Below are positions 39,151 to 49,995 of a DNA stretch of 64,000 nt, one piece after another. The notes beneath the pieces are model-generated. The model did not search any database. It saw only the letters and a list, made by a program, of their open reading frames with translations, and had not been told where the DNA came from. Location of the stretch: NCBI RefSeq assembly GCF_025966695.1, contig NZ_JAOEIY010000006.1:124001-188000 (forward strand), given 5' to 3'. Each line of letters begins with the position of its first letter. Within the stretch, counting starts at the first letter, position 1. The position numbers and the translations under genes were made by a program. This DNA is from Stutzerimonas sp. S1. GTDB lineage: Bacteria; Pseudomonadota; Gammaproteobacteria; Pseudomonadales; Pseudomonadaceae.

Positions 39151-40325
39151 ACCGTCCGACTCTGCTGTTGGCTGCGGCCTGTCTGCTGCTTGGCGCCTGT
39201 GCCCAACAACCGCTGCGAGGCAGTGGTGACCTGGGCGTGATCGTCGAGCGCGCCGCCGGCAGCCTGCAAATCATCGAGACCAGCGGGCAGACGCGTCTGG
39301 CGCGCGTCGAAGGGCTGGGCGATCTGTCCCACGCCTCGGTGGTGTTCTCGCGCGATCAGCGCTTCGCCTACGTGTTCGGTCGCGACGGCGGATTGACCAA
39401 GGTCGATTTGCTTGAACAACGCATCGACAAGCGCGTGGTGCAGGGTGGCAACAGCATCGGCGGCGCGATCAGCCAGGACGGCACGCTGATCGCCGTCGGC
39501 AACTACGAGCCGGGCGGAGTCAAGGTGTTCGATGCCAAGACCCTTGAACTGGTCGCCGACATCCCTGCCACGCCGCTGGCCGATGGCAGCCGCAACTCGC
39601 GGGTGGTCGGCGTGCTCGATGCGCCGGGCCGGCGCTTCATCTACAGCCTGTTCGATACCCATGAAACTTGGCTGCTCGACTTCAGTCAGGGCAACACGCC
39701 GCGAATCACCCGTTTCGACAACATCGGTAAACAACCCTACGACGCGTTGCTGACGCCCGAAGGCCGCTATTACATCGCCGGCCTGTTCGGCGAAGACGGC
39801 ATGGGCAAGATCGATCTGTGGCACCCGGAGAAGGGCGTCGAGCGGATTCTCGATGGCTACGGCCGTGGCCAGGAAAAACTGCCGGTGTACAAGATGCCGC
39901 ACCTGGAAGGCTGGACCGTCGCCGGCAATCAGACCTTCGTGCCCGCCATCGGCCAGCATCGCGTGCTGGTGATGGATTCGCAGAGCTGGAAGCAGACCGA
40001 CGCCATCGACGTCGCCGGTCAGCCGGTGTTCGTCATGGCGCGGCCGGATGCGCGGCAGATCTGGGTCAACTTCGCCCATCCGGACAACCACAAGGTTCAG
40101 GTCATCGACAGCGAGACCCACGAAATCATCGCCAACCTGGAGCCGGGACCGGCTGTGCTGCACATGGAGTTCACCGCCCGCGGCGATCAGCTGTGGCTGT
40201 CGGTGCGCGATGGCAACGAGGTGCAGGTCTGGGATCCTTATCGGCTGAAGCTGCTCAAGCGGCTGCCCGCGGATAGTCCGAGCGGCATCTTCTTCAGCAG
40301 TCGCGCCCACGAAACGGGGTTGTGA
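39147..40325 (+). CDS. nirF: NirF, heme d1 biosynthesis lipoprotein
   Basis: Protein of 392 aa with a lipoprotein signal (LLLGAC lipobox at residues 15-20) and a d1-type beta-propeller without a cytochrome c domain. It resembles the C-terminal part of NirS/NirN (VVFSRDQRFAYVFGRDGG, PLADGSRNSRVVGVLDAPG). It works in the periplasm on a late step of heme d1 formation together with NirN. The start is coupled to the nirC stop. Confidence 0.94.
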   Translation: MNRPTLLLAAACLLLGACAQQPLRGSGDLGVIVERAAGSLQIIETSGQTRLARVEGLGDLSHASVVFSRDQRFAYVFGRDGGLTKVDLLEQRIDKRVVQGGNSIGGAISQDGTLIAVGNYEPGGVKVFDAKTLELVADIPATPLADGSRNSRVVGVLDAPGRRFIYSLFDTHETWLLDFSQGNTPRITRFDNIGKQPYDALLTPEGRYYIAGLFGEDGMGKIDLWHPEKGVERILDGYGRGQEKLPVYKMPHLEGWTVAGNQTFVPAIGQHRVLVMDSQSWKQTDAIDVAGQPVFVMARPDARQIWVNFAHPDNHKVQVIDSETHEIIANLEPGPAVLHMEFTARGDQLWLSVRDGNEVQVWDPYRLKLLKRLPADSPSGIFFSSRAHETGL

Positions 40326-40326
40326 T

Positions 40327-40785
40327 ATGCAGATCGATAGCCTCAGTCGCCGCCTGATCGACCGCTACCAACACGGTATGCCGCTGTGCGCCGAACCCTA
40401 CCGCGCGATGGCCGACGAGCTCGGCTGCAGCGAGGGTGAGGTGCTCGCCTGCCTCGAACGACTGCAGCAGAGCGGCGGGCTGTCGCGCATCGGTCCGGTG
40501 TTCGAGCACAGTCGCGCCGGCGCCAGCACCCTGGTCGCGCTGGCCGTACCGGAGGCACGGCTGGAGCAGGTTGCGGCGCGCATCAATGCCTTCCCCGAGG
40601 TCAACCACAATTACCTGCGCGAGCATCGCTACAACCTCTGGTTCGTCCTGACCGGGCCGGACCGGGCGCACATCGACCGTCTGCTCGCCGAGATCGAGGT
40701 TGACACCGGGCTGGTGCCGCTCGATCTGCCGATGCTGCACGCCTACCGTATTGACCTGGGCTTTCCGCTGGGAGATCCGTCATGA
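40327..40785 (+). CDS. nirD: NirD, siroheme decarboxylase component
   Basis: Protein of 152 aa with an Lrp/AsnC-like fold: N-terminal winged helix-like part ([20 protein letters not shown]) and C-terminal alpha/beta domain with the conserved [18 protein letters not shown]. With NirL, NirG and NirH it decarboxylates siroheme to didecarboxysiroheme. It is an enzyme subunit rather than a regulator. One base after nirF; overlaps nirL by four bases. Confidence 0.93.
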   Translation: MQIDSLSRRLIDRYQHGMPLCAEPYRAMADELGCSEGEVLACLERLQQSGGLSRIGPVFEHSRAGASTLVALAVPEARLEQVAARINAFPEVNHNYLREHRYNLWFVLTGPDRAHIDRLLAEIEVDTGLVPLDLPMLHAYRIDLGFPLGDPS

Positions 40786-41297
40786 ATGGCTGCCTGAACG
40801 AACTGCAGGCGATGCACCTGCGTCGTCTGCTCGAAGCCGGTCTGCCACTGGTCGCACGTCCCTATCAGCAGCTCGCCGAGCAGATCGGCAGCAGCGAGGC
40901 GCAGGTGCTCGCGCAGATCCAGCACTGGCAGGACGACGGTCTGTTTCGGCGCGTCGGTCTGGTGCTCAAGCATCGCGCGCTGGGCTTCAGTGCCAATGCC
41001 ATGCTGGTGCTCGATATTCCCGATGCGGACGTCGATGAAGTGGGCCGCCGGCTCGGCCAGGCCGCTGGCGTCAACCTCTGCTATCAGCGTCCGCGGCGTC
41101 TGCCGCAGTGGCCGTACAACCTGTTCTGCATGGTTCACGGGCGTGAGCGTGAGCAGGTCTGCCAGGTGATCGAGGCGTTGCTCGCGGCCAACGGCCTGAG
41201 CGAGGTGCCGCATCAGCTGCTGTTCAGCACCCGTGCCTACAAGCAGTGCGGCGGCCGCTACGCGCCGCCGCTGGCCAAAGAGGTTGCCAATGGATGA
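40782..41297 (+). CDS. nirL: NirL, siroheme decarboxylase component
   Basis: Protein of 171 aa, paralog of NirD/G/H with the same Lrp-like layout. The C-terminal domain has [22 protein letters not shown], where the His and Arg pattern parallels NirH. Overlaps nirD (ATGA) and nirG (8 bases). One of the four subunits encoded as separate genes, as in other pseudomonads. Confidence 0.92.
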   Translation: MNGCLNELQAMHLRRLLEAGLPLVARPYQQLAEQIGSSEAQVLAQIQHWQDDGLFRRVGLVLKHRALGFSANAMLVLDIPDADVDEVGRRLGQAAGVNLCYQRPRRLPQWPYNLFCMVHGREREQVCQVIEALLAANGLSEVPHQLLFSTRAYKQCGGRYAPPLAKEVANG

Positions 41298-41733
41298 CTT
41301 CGATCGACAGCTGATCAATCGCCTGCAACATGGTCTGCCGTTGGTGCGGCGGCCGTGGGAGGCGCTGGCCAAAGAACTCGGCAGCACCTCCGAGGCGCTG
41401 CGCGCACGGGTCCAGGCGCTGCTCGACGATGGCACGCTGACCCGCTTCGGCCCGATGTTCGATATCGAGCGCCTCGGCGGCGCCTTCACCCTGGCGGCGC
41501 TGGCGGTACCGGAGGCGCGCTTCGACGAGGTGGCCGCGCTGCTCGAAGCGATGCCCGAAGTTGCGCACAACTACCGCCGCGAACATGCGTGGAACATGTG
41601 GTTCGTGCTCGGGTGCGCGACCCCGCAGGGCATCGCCGAGACCATTGCGCGCATCGAGGCGCAAACCGGGCTGTCGGTGCTCAACCTGCCGAAGGAGGAA
41701 ACCTACCATGTCGGTCTGCACTTCCCCGTCTGA
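41290..41733 (+). CDS. nirG: NirG, siroheme decarboxylase component
   Basis: Protein of 147 aa closely resembling Nir[21 protein letters not shown] at the start and [18 protein letters not shown] in the catalytic domain. The ATG at 41290 lies within the end of nirL. Its end overlaps nirH by 26 bases. NirD/NirG form one type of subunit and NirL/NirH the other, judging from motif similarity. Confidence 0.92.
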   Translation: MDDFDRQLINRLQHGLPLVRRPWEALAKELGSTSEALRARVQALLDDGTLTRFGPMFDIERLGGAFTLAALAVPEARFDEVAALLEAMPEVAHNYRREHAWNMWFVLGCATPQGIAETIARIEAQTGLSVLNLPKEETYHVGLHFPV

Positions 41734-42214
41734 CGAGCAACTCACTCACCGCCTGGTCGAGCTCACCGAGGCCGGTCTGCCGCTGGTCGACGATCCCTGG
41801 GCCTGGCTCGCCGGCGAGTTGGGTCTTGAGGTGGATGAGACCTTGGCGCTGTTGCAGCGCCTGCAGACTGACGGCGCGATTCGGCGCATTGCCGCGGTAC
41901 CCAACCACTATCGTCTGGGTTATCGGCACAACGGCATGACCGTGTGGGACGTCGACGACGCCGAGATCGAACGCCTCGGCGCATTGATCGGCGCCCAGGC
42001 CTTCGTCAGTCACTGCTATCGCCGTCCACGTCGTGAAGGCTGGCGCTACAACCTGTTCGCCATGGTCCACGGGCGTGATGCCTCCGATATCGAGGCCTAC
42101 CGCAACCAGATCCGTGCGCTGCTCGGCACGGCCTGCCGGGCCGACGAAATGCTGGTTTCCACCCGCATTCTGAAAAAGACCGGCCTGCGCGTAGCCGCCC
42201 AGCGCAGCGCCTAG
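41708..42214 (+). CDS. nirH: NirH, siroheme decarboxylase component
   Basis: Protein of 168 aa closely resembling NirL: TEAGLPLVDDPWAWLAGELG in the N-domain and CYRRPRREGWRYNLFAMVHGR in the C-domain. The start at 41708 has a near-perfect AAGGAGG nine bases upstream, inside nirG. Last gene of the nirS operon; norCB begins 210 bases later behind its own regulatory site. Confidence 0.92.
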   Translation: MSVCTSPSDEQLTHRLVELTEAGLPLVDDPWAWLAGELGLEVDETLALLQRLQTDGAIRRIAAVPNHYRLGYRHNGMTVWDVDDAEIERLGALIGAQAFVSHCYRRPRREGWRYNLFAMVHGRDASDIEAYRNQIRALLGTACRADEMLVSTRILKKTGLRVAAQRSA

Positions 42215-42353
42215 CACCCGCTCTCTCCCTCGGCGATGTCGGCAACGGCAATCGCCCCCCCGGCCGCTCTGGCATCGGCAACGCTGCGTCGATGGCCGCC
42301 GAGCGCGCGTTTTGCCTTGCGTATAAAGCCCTACTGTAGCGTTCAGGTTTTTC

Positions 42354-42367
42354 TTGATTGCCATCAA
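42354..42367. promoter_or_regulatory. DNR/FNR-type box upstream of norC
   Basis: TTGATTGCCATCAA matches TTGAT-N4-ATCAA at all ten defined positions, the best site in the window. Its centre is 64 bases before the norC start, implying transcription from about 42402. Confidence 0.9.
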
Positions 42368-42424
42368 GCAGGTTTCGATAGCCCCCTTCTTAAACTGGCC
42401 ACGCCAAGCCATGAGGAGGCGACC

Positions 42425-42865
42425 ATGTCCGAGACCTTCACCAAAGGAATGGCCAGGAATATCTACTTCGGGGGGAGCGTGTTCTTCTTCCTGGTGTTCC
42501 TGGGCCTGACCTATCACACAGAGCAGACCTTTCCCGAGCGATCCAACGAATCGGAAATTACCGAGGCGGTGGTGCGCGGCAAAGCGGTCTGGGAAAACAA
42601 CAACTGCATCGGCTGCCACAGCCTGCTCGGTGAAGGCGCCTACTTCGCGCCGGAGTTGGGCAACGTATTCGTCCGTCGCGGTGGAGATGAGGCTTTCAAG
42701 CCTTTCCTGCACGCCTGGATGAAGGCCCAGCCTCTCGGGGCTCCGGGTCGTCGCGCCATGCCGCAATTCAATCTGAGCGAGCAGGAAGTTGACGATATGG
42801 CGGAGTTCCTCAAGTGGACTTCGAAGATCGACACCAACAACTGGCCGCCAAACAAGGAAGGTTGA
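42425..42865 (+). CDS. norC: Nitric oxide reductase cytochrome c subunit
   Basis: Membrane-anchored cytochrome c of 146 aa. One N-terminal TM helix (about 12-30) is followed by a periplasmic domain with heme site C61-C64-H65 (NNNCIGCHSLLGEG) and a distal Met in RRAMPQFNLSEQE. It feeds electrons from soluble cytochromes to NorB. GAGG precedes the start. First gene of norCB(D). Confidence 0.97.
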   Translation: MSETFTKGMARNIYFGGSVFFFLVFLGLTYHTEQTFPERSNESEITEAVVRGKAVWENNNCIGCHSLLGEGAYFAPELGNVFVRRGGDEAFKPFLHAWMKAQPLGAPGRRAMPQFNLSEQEVDDMAEFLKWTSKIDTNNWPPNKEG

Positions 42866-42897
42866 GTTGATGAACGTCTTTGTTACCGAATCCTTAG

Positions 42898-44334
<1,437 letters not shown>

Positions 44335-44355
44335 GACGAAGCGTAGCGATGATCG

Positions 44356-44382
44356 ACGGCCCGGCTGGTACTAGCGGGCCGT
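44356..44382 (+). terminator. Hairpin after norB
   Basis: ACGGCCCG and CGGGCCGT pair perfectly around an 11-base loop, followed by TGTGCTTTTC. It probably terminates most norCB transcripts and lets some read into norD. Confidence 0.65.
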
Positions 44383-44417
44383 TGTGCTTTTCAACCGCCT
44401 GCACGGAGTAACCCGCC

Positions 44418-46259
44418 ATGGCCTTTACCATCGAAGTGGAAGAGTGGGTCGGCAGCGTCTGGCACCGCTTCATCACCCGCCGCGCCAGCCCGGACTTTCC
44501 GGAGGCACGGGTCGAGCTGGAAAGCATGCAGCGGCCGCTGGCGCTGCTGTTCCGCGCGATGGGCGGCGCCAGCGGTGTCGGTGTCGAAGCCGCTGCTGCG
44601 CGGGATCTGCTATTGCGGCGCAACCTGCTGCAACAGGTCGCGGGCACCTGCAAGCAGTTGCCGGTGGCCTGGTGCGACCGCAACAACCTTCGGCTTCCGC
44701 AAAGCCTCGCGGTCTACCCCGAGGCGGCGCTGAACCAGGATCTTTATCGTTGGCTGGCGCTGCTCGCAGCGCAGGCCGGCGAGATGCGCCATTGGGCGCG
44801 TGACAACCAGCGCTGGACTCAGCAGCTGCTGGAACAATTTCCCGCCATGCGTCCACGCTATCAGCGTCTGGTCGAGGCGCACCTGCTGCTGCGCCCGGAC
44901 CCGAGCCAGCTGCCCAAGGCCGAAGCCGCGCTGGAAGTGGCGCTGTGTCAGGCTTTGCGCGAGCCGGGCAGCGTCAGCCAGTTTCCCCGCAGCGAGCGGG
45001 CGCCCTGGCCGCTGCCGCTGTGGTTATATCCGGCGGAAAACCTCGGTGAGCCCCAGGCCGCCGACCGCGGCGAGGACGGCGAGGGCAATCTGGAAACCCC
45101 TCCGGGCGGTGAAGCGCGTCAGCGCAAGCGCGCCAAGCGCGTCGAGGAGAGCACCAGCAAGGGCGGGCTGCTGCTGTTCCGTCTGGAAAACCTGTTCAGC
45201 TGGTCGGAGCACGTCGAGCTGGATCGCTGCGGCGATGACACCGAGGATCTGGATGCCGCGCGCGTCGCCGAGGATCTCGATGAACTGGCGCTGTCGCGTC
45301 AACGCATGCGTCAGGGTGGCGGCCTGAAGCTGGACCTGGACCTGCCAGCGGCAGATTTCGATGACGTGCCGCTGGGCGAAGGCATCAAACTGCCCGAATG
45401 GGACTATCGCAAGCAGGCCCTGCAGAAGGACTTCGTCAATCTGCAGCTGATGTTGCCGCGCGGCTCCGAGGCCAAGCCGCTGCCGCTGCATCTGGCGCCG
45501 CTGGCACGCCGTCTGCGCCGGCAGTTCGAGCACCTGCGCAATGATCGCCAATGGCTGCGCCAGCAGCCCCAGGGCTCGGAGCTGGACCTGCAGGCCTGGC
45601 TGGATTTCCACGTCGAGCGGCAGAACGGCCAGTGCGCCGAGCGCGGCCTGTTCATGGAGCAGCGGCAGAACCGCCGCGACCTCGCTTGTTTGCTGCTGGC
45701 CGACCTGTCGATGTCCACCGACGCGCACCTGGACAACGAGCACCGGGTGATCGACGTGATCACCGACAGTCTGCTGCTGTTCGGCGAGGCGCTATCGGCG
45801 GTGGGCGATCAATTCGCGCTCTACGGTTTCTCCTCGCTGCGTCGTCAGCAGGTGCGCATGCAGGAGCTGAAAAGCTTTCGCCAGCCCTACGGCGACGAAA
45901 CCCGCGGACGCATCCAGGCGCTCAAGCCCGGTTACTACACCCGCATGGGCGCCGCAATTCGTCACGCTACCGAGCTGCTCGGCAACTGCAAGCAGCGGCG
46001 CAAGCTGTTACTGCTGGTGACCGACGGCAAGCCCAACGATCTGGATCTCTACGAAGGCCGTTACGGCGTCGAGGACACCCGCCAGGCGGTGATGGAAGCG
46101 CGCAAGCAGGGCCTGCTGCCGTTCTGCATCACCATCGACCGCGAGGCCGGCGACTACCTGCCCTACATGTTCGGCGCCAACGGCTACACCCTGATCAAGG
46201 AGCCGCAGCAGCTGCCGTTCCGTCTGCCGCAGCTGTACAAGCAGCTGACCCAGCCTTAG
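44418..46259 (+). CDS. norD: NorD, NO reductase activation protein with VWA domain
   Basis: Cytoplasmic protein of 613 aa. The C-terminal 200 residues form a von Willebrand A domain with MIDAS motif LLADLSMSTDAH and VTDGKPNDLD. The N-terminal two thirds is the NorD-specific helical region, with a charged linker (about residues 215-245). Works with the AAA+ ATPase NirQ/NorQ to activate NO reductase. GGAG nine bases before the ATG. Last denitrification gene; convergent with the flavoreductase gene 19 bases away. Confidence 0.95.
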   Translation: MAFTIEVEEWVGSVWHRFITRRASPDFPEARVELESMQRPLALLFRAMGGASGVGVEAAAARDLLLRRNLLQQVAGTCKQLPVAWCDRNNLRLPQSLAVYPEAALNQDLYRWLALLAAQAGEMRHWARDNQRWTQQLLEQFPAMRPRYQRLVEAHLLLRPDPSQLPKAEAALEVALCQALREPGSVSQFPRSERAPWPLPLWLYPAENLGEPQAADRGEDGEGNLETPPGGEARQRKRAKRVEESTSKGGLLLFRLENLFSWSEHVELDRCGDDTEDLDAARVAEDLDELALSRQRMRQGGGLKLDLDLPAADFDDVPLGEGIKLPEWDYRKQALQKDFVNLQLMLPRGSEAKPLPLHLAPLARRLRRQFEHLRNDRQWLRQQPQGSELDLQAWLDFHVERQNGQCAERGLFMEQRQNRRDLACLLLADLSMSTDAHLDNEHRVIDVITDSLLLFGEALSAVGDQFALYGFSSLRRQQVRMQELKSFRQPYGDETRGRIQALKPGYYTRMGAAIRHATELLGNCKQRRKLLLLVTDGKPNDLDLYEGRYGVEDTRQAVMEARKQGLLPFCITIDREAGDYLPYMFGANGYTLIKEPQQLPFRLPQLYKQLTQP

Positions 46260-46278
46260 CGCGGCGCTTGCGGTGCTG

Positions 46279-47823
46279 CTAGTAAAGGTCGCGACAGTAG
46301 CGGCTCTGCTCGGCGAGCACCGCGAGCCGCTGTTCGCCGAGCACGCCGACGAGGATCTGCTGCACCGCGGCGCCCATGCCCTCGAGGCTGCCGCAGACAT
46401 AGATCGCCGCACCGGCATCGACCCAACACCGTAGCTCGTCGGCAGCGTCGCGCAGGAGGTGTTGCACGTAGAGCTTCGCTGCCTGGTCGCGGGAGAAGGC
46501 CAGGTCCAGGCGTTGCAGGTGACCGCTGTCCAACCAGCCTTGCAGTTCCTCGCGAAAGAAGAAGTCGTGCTTGCCGTTGCGCTCGCCGAACAGCAGCCAG
46601 TTGCGCGTGTTCGGCAGTGCCGCCCGCTCCTGCAGGTGGCTGCGCAGGCCGGCGATGCCGGTGCCGTTGCCGATCAGAATCAGCGGGGTGTCGGCGGACG
46701 GGCCGTGGAAGGCGGGATTGGCACGCACGCGCAAGGCGATTTCGCTGCCGAGCGGGGCATACCGGCATAGCCAGCCGGAGCCGAGACCGAGGTGGCCGTC
46801 GGCCGCGCGTGCCTCGCGGACCAGCAATTGCAGGGCACCACCGGTGCCGATCGAGGCAATCGAGTACGACCGAGGTGCCAGCGGCGGCAGCGCAAGCAGG
46901 CTGGCGATGTCCGGTTTTGCACTGCCGGCCGGTGGCAGGCGCCGGTCGCCGAGCGCGTCGGCAATGGTGCGTCCGTCCGGCAGCGGCTGATCGGCGGCGA
47001 GTCCCGCGCGTCGCAACCAGGCGCGGACGGTTTCCGCGGCGTGGCGCGGCCCGACTTCGGCGATATCGCCAGCCTGCCAGCGATCCTCGCCGTCGAGTGG
47101 CAGCAGCGTCAGCAGGTAGACCGGCGCACCCGCGCTGCCGGGGTTGAGGCACTGGCGGCGCTGCAGCTGCCAGCGACGGTAGGGCGTGGGTTGCCAGTCG
47201 CTGAATTCCTGCTGCCCGCCAAGATGAGCCAGGCGCTGCTGCCAGTGACGCAGCGCACCGTGTTCGCCGCGATCGACCTCGATTCGGTCGAACAGCGGAC
47301 TCGCCTGCGCGGCTTGCAGTCGACGGTCCAGGCGCCGGCCGAAGGCGCAGAAGTCAGGATAGTTACGGTCGCCCAGAGCCAGCACGGCGTACTCGAAGCC
47401 GCGCAGGGTGAGACTGCTGGTGAGCAGCTGGCGCTCGAAACGCGTAGCGTTGTCGGGGGCTTCGCCTGCGCCATAGGTGCTGACGACGAATAGCCCCCGT
47501 CGGTAGCGCGCGAGATGGCTGGGGTCCAGCTCGTTCAGCGCGAGCGGCATGGCATGCATGCCGGCGGCGGCCAGCTGTGCGGCGCTGCGTTCGGCAATGT
47601 TGCGCGCCTGGCCGCTCTGGCTGGCGTAGGCGATCAGCAGCTCACCGGCCGGCTCAGGTGCGGGGCGGGCGCGCCGTTGCCGGTAGATGCCGGCGCATAG
47701 CGCGACATAGGCGAATGCCACCAGCGCCGCCGACACTTCGCGCGCCGGCTGCCAGGTCAGCAGCAGTGCCGCGAGCGCGACAACGGCAGACAGCGGTAGA
47801 AGCCGCAGCAGGGCGTTCGACAC
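46279..47823 (-). CDS. Membrane-anchored flavodoxin/FAD/NADPH reductase
   Basis: Protein of 514 aa similar to sulfite reductase alpha-component and cytochrome P450 reductase modules. Two N-terminal TM helices (about 5-45) are followed by a flavodoxin domain (about 65-200; AYASQSGQARNIAE) and an FAD domain with RSYSIAS. The NADP domain has LILIGNGTGIAGLRSHLQER, and a tail SRYCRDLY. Electrons would pass from NADPH through FAD and FMN to a membrane partner, probably the PepSY protein, for ferric-siderophore reduction (inferred from the cluster). Start is GTG, nine bases after DUF4198. Confidence 0.85.
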   Translation of the reverse strand: MSNALLRLLPLSAVVALAALLLTWQPAREVSAALVAFAYVALCAGIYRQRRARPAPEPAGELLIAYASQSGQARNIAERSAAQLAAAGMHAMPLALNELDPSHLARYRRGLFVVSTYGAGEAPDNATRFERQLLTSSLTLRGFEYAVLALGDRNYPDFCAFGRRLDRRLQAAQASPLFDRIEVDRGEHGALRHWQQRLAHLGGQQEFSDWQPTPYRRWQLQRRQCLNPGSAGAPVYLLTLLPLDGEDRWQAGDIAEVGPRHAAETVRAWLRRAGLAADQPLPDGRTIADALGDRRLPPAGSAKPDIASLLALPPLAPRSYSIASIGTGGALQLLVREARAADGHLGLGSGWLCRYAPLGSEIALRVRANPAFHGPSADTPLILIGNGTGIAGLRSHLQERAALPNTRNWLLFGERNGKHDFFFREELQGWLDSGHLQRLDLAFSRDQAAKLYVQHLLRDAADELRCWVDAGAAIYVCGSLEGMGAAVQQILVGVLGEQRLAVLAEQSRYCRDLY

Positions 47824-47832
47824 GCTGGCGGG

Positions 47833-48708
47833 TCAGGGCGCGAGGACTTCGAGCGTGGCGCTGTAGCTGGCGCGGCGCTCGCTGGCGGGTTTGCGGACGC
47901 CCTCGCGGGTGGTGTACTCGGCCGTCAGCCAGTACATGCCGGCCTGCGGCCAGGTGATGCTGACTTTGCCCGCGGCATCGGTGCTGGCCTTGATCTCGCC
48001 CAGCTCATCGCGATAGCGGTTGCCGCCAGGGATCACGCTGATCTCGACGCCGGCCGCCGGCTTGCCGTCGAGCAGGAAGACGAACTCGGCCGGCTCACCA
48101 GCGAACAGGTCGTTGGGGTGAGTGAGCGGCTTCAGCTCGAGGCCCTGGCCGGTTGGTTCGAGCACGCTGCGGGTCGGTGCGCCAGAGGTGACGAAGACTT
48201 CCATGCGACTGCTGTTCTGGCTGACCTTCAGGCCCTCGGCCTTGGCCGGGACGTCTTTGGCGAAACCTTCCGCGCTGCCCATCCAGCGGCGCGGCTGACC
48301 GTTTTCCTTCCAGCTGGCAAACAGGCCATTGTTGGCCACGGCCAGTTTGTAGGTGCCTTTCTGGCTCAGCTGCACATCGAAGGTGCTGCGGTAGCGACCG
48401 ACGGCACCGTTCTGTGCCGACACCTTCGAGCCATCCGGGGCAATGATCTGCAGCTCCGGTGCCGGCCGCGCGCGCATGCCCGGCGGGCCGCCTGCCGGGG
48501 CCTGGGCAGCATCGCCGATGCCCTTGAGACGCATCGGTACGTGTTCGAAATAGAACAGGTCGTTGGATACGGCGGCGTCGACGGTGATCCACGGCTCTTC
48601 GCCGGAGAGCACGGTAGCCGAAGGCAGCATCCAGGCGCGGTGGGCCTGGGCCGACAGCGGCAGGCAGGCGGCGAGCGCCAGGGCGGTCCATTTGATGACG
48701 GGTTTCAT
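47833..48708 (-). CDS. Periplasmic DUF4198 protein
   Basis: Exported protein of 291 aa with a signal peptide (to SAQA) followed by HRAWMLPSATVLSGEEPWITVDAA, the hallmark of the DUF4198 family, and a C-terminal immunoglobulin-like domain (GVEISVIPGGNRYRDELGE; WPQAGMYWLTAEY). Members often occur with TonB receptors in metal-uptake loci and may bind metal. I chose ATG 48708 (MKPVIKW), which has AGGA, over 48726. Lies between DUF2271 and the flavoreductase on the same strand. Confidence 0.8.
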   Translation of the reverse strand: MKPVIKWTALALAACLPLSAQAHRAWMLPSATVLSGEEPWITVDAAVSNDLFYFEHVPMRLKGIGDAAQAPAGGPPGMRARPAPELQIIAPDGSKVSAQNGAVGRYRSTFDVQLSQKGTYKLAVANNGLFASWKENGQPRRWMGSAEGFAKDVPAKAEGLKVSQNSSRMEVFVTSGAPTRSVLEPTGQGLELKPLTHPNDLFAGEPAEFVFLLDGKPAAGVEISVIPGGNRYRDELGEIKASTDAAGKVSITWPQAGMYWLTAEYTTREGVRKPASERRASYSATLEVLAP

Positions 48709-48722
48709 GGCGTGGGTCCTGT

Positions 48723-49232
48723 TCATGGGGTCAGCGTGAGGGTGATGGCGCCCAGCTCGCTCTTGCCCTGGGCTTGACGTTCGGCGTTCTGCTGGGGCGG
48801 CCAGCTGAATGGGACGCGCAGCAGCTCGCGACCGCCGACCTCACGAGCCGCTTCGACCACCACGCGGTACTCGCCCGCTTCCAGGGTTTTGAGCGGCGCT
48901 TGCTGGTCGGAGAACTGCAGCCTGTGGCTGCCCACGGCGCGGGTGGCACCGCTGACACCGTCGACCGGCATTTCCAGGCTGCGGCCGCTACGGCGCCACC
49001 ACTGGCGCAGGTCCTTGAGCCATTTCTCGCCTTCCTTGTCCTTGAGCTTGGTGTCGTACCACACCGCCAGATTGGCGACGTGGCTCTGGTCCGGCCGCTC
49101 GAGCCAGATGGCGACATAGGGCCGGTGGTACTCGGCGACATCCAGACGCGGAATCTTCACGTCCAGCTGCAGGTCCGCCGCGTGCAGCGGGGCACTGAGC
49201 AGGGCGAGGGGCAACAACAGGCGTTTACGCAT
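48723..49232 (-). CDS. Periplasmic DUF2271 protein
   Basis: Exported protein of 169 aa with a signal peptide (to LHAAD) and the DUF2271 domain: VDVAEYHRPYVAIWLE near residue 30, VSGATRAVG and GEYRVVVEAAREVGGRELLRVPF. The family is found with PepSY membrane proteins and siderophore receptors. Its role is unknown; the GATR motif recalls the flavinylation sites of FMN-bound periplasmic proteins but I cannot confirm this. AAGGA precedes the start. 9 bases after the PepSY gene. Confidence 0.8.
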   Translation of the reverse strand: MRKRLLLPLALLSAPLHAADLQLDVKIPRLDVAEYHRPYVAIWLERPDQSHVANLAVWYDTKLKDKEGEKWLKDLRQWWRRSGRSLEMPVDGVSGATRAVGSHRLQFSDQQAPLKTLEAGEYRVVVEAAREVGGRELLRVPFSWPPQQNAERQAQGKSELGAITLTLTP

Positions 49233-49241
49233 GGGCAGTCC

Positions 49242-49835
49242 TTAATGAATGAAGAGCAGCGCCAGCAGCAGCGGGATCACCAGCCCCAGGCCCACCAGGG
49301 GCCAGGTGCTGGGGCGGTTGCCGGCGTGACGCTGCAGAAGCAGCAGGCCGGTGAGGCTGAACACCACACAGGCACCGGCGAAGAAGTCGATGAACCAGCT
49401 CCAGGCCTCGCCGCTGTGGCGGCCCTTGTGCAGGTCGTTGAAGTAGGCGATCCAGCCGCGGTCGGTCGACTCGTATTCCAGTTCGCCGGTTTCGCTACTC
49501 AGGCTCAGCCAGGCATCGCCACCGGGGCGGGACAGGGCGACGTAGAGTTCGCCATCGCCCCATTCGGCTTCACGCCCGGCCAGGCGGATTTCCAAGGTCT
49601 GCTCCAGCCATGCGCGTAGTTCGACGGGCAGACCCGACTCGGGCGCTTCGGCCTGCAGTTTGGCGAGCAGCGGCTCGGGAAGCTGCGCGGCGTGGCTTTG
49701 CACCAGCGGTTTGCTCTCGATCTGCCCAGCGTGGTTCAGGGTGATGCCGGTGGCCGCGAACAGCAGCATGCCGACCAAGCACAGCGCGGAGCTGATCCAG
49801 TGCCATTGGCGCAACGTGCCGAGCCACAGACGCAT
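49242..49835 (-). CDS. PepSY-associated membrane protein
   Basis: Protein of 197 aa with an N-terminal TM helix carrying WHWISSALCLVGMLLFAATGITLNH, a periplasmic PepSY-like region, then helices near 146-165 and 178-196 (WFIDFFAGACVVFSLTGLLLL). The histidines in helix 1 and in ...NDLHKGRHSG... fit the heme-binding pattern of PepSY-type transmembrane reductases such as PiuB/FoxB-like proteins. It probably moves electrons across the membrane to reduce siderophore iron. First of four closely spaced genes ending with the flavoreductase. Confidence 0.8.
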   Translation of the reverse strand: MRLWLGTLRQWHWISSALCLVGMLLFAATGITLNHAGQIESKPLVQSHAAQLPEPLLAKLQAEAPESGLPVELRAWLEQTLEIRLAGREAEWGDGELYVALSRPGGDAWLSLSSETGELEYESTDRGWIAYFNDLHKGRHSGEAWSWFIDFFAGACVVFSLTGLLLLQRHAGNRPSTWPLVGLGLVIPLLLALLFIH

Positions 49836-49958
49836 GGTGATCCTTTGCCTTGGAGAAGAGTGGGGCGAATTCTAGGGCGCCTCAGCACGGGAATGTTAAA
49901 GATTTACAAACAGCATACATTCGCGTCTTGGCTGCCGGGGCTGTGCTTAAAACAACGA

Positions 49959-49977
49959 AGCCGGGTTAAACCCGGCT
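49959..49977 (-). terminator. Terminator after the second TonB receptor gene
   Basis: AGCCGGG-TTAAA-CCCGGCT hairpin, followed on the minus strand by TTCGTTGTTTTAAG. Separates the receptor transcript from the PepSY-DUF2271-DUF4198-reductase genes, though read-through is possible. Confidence 0.8.
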
Positions 49978-49995
49978 CGTGGTATTTCTGGGCGG

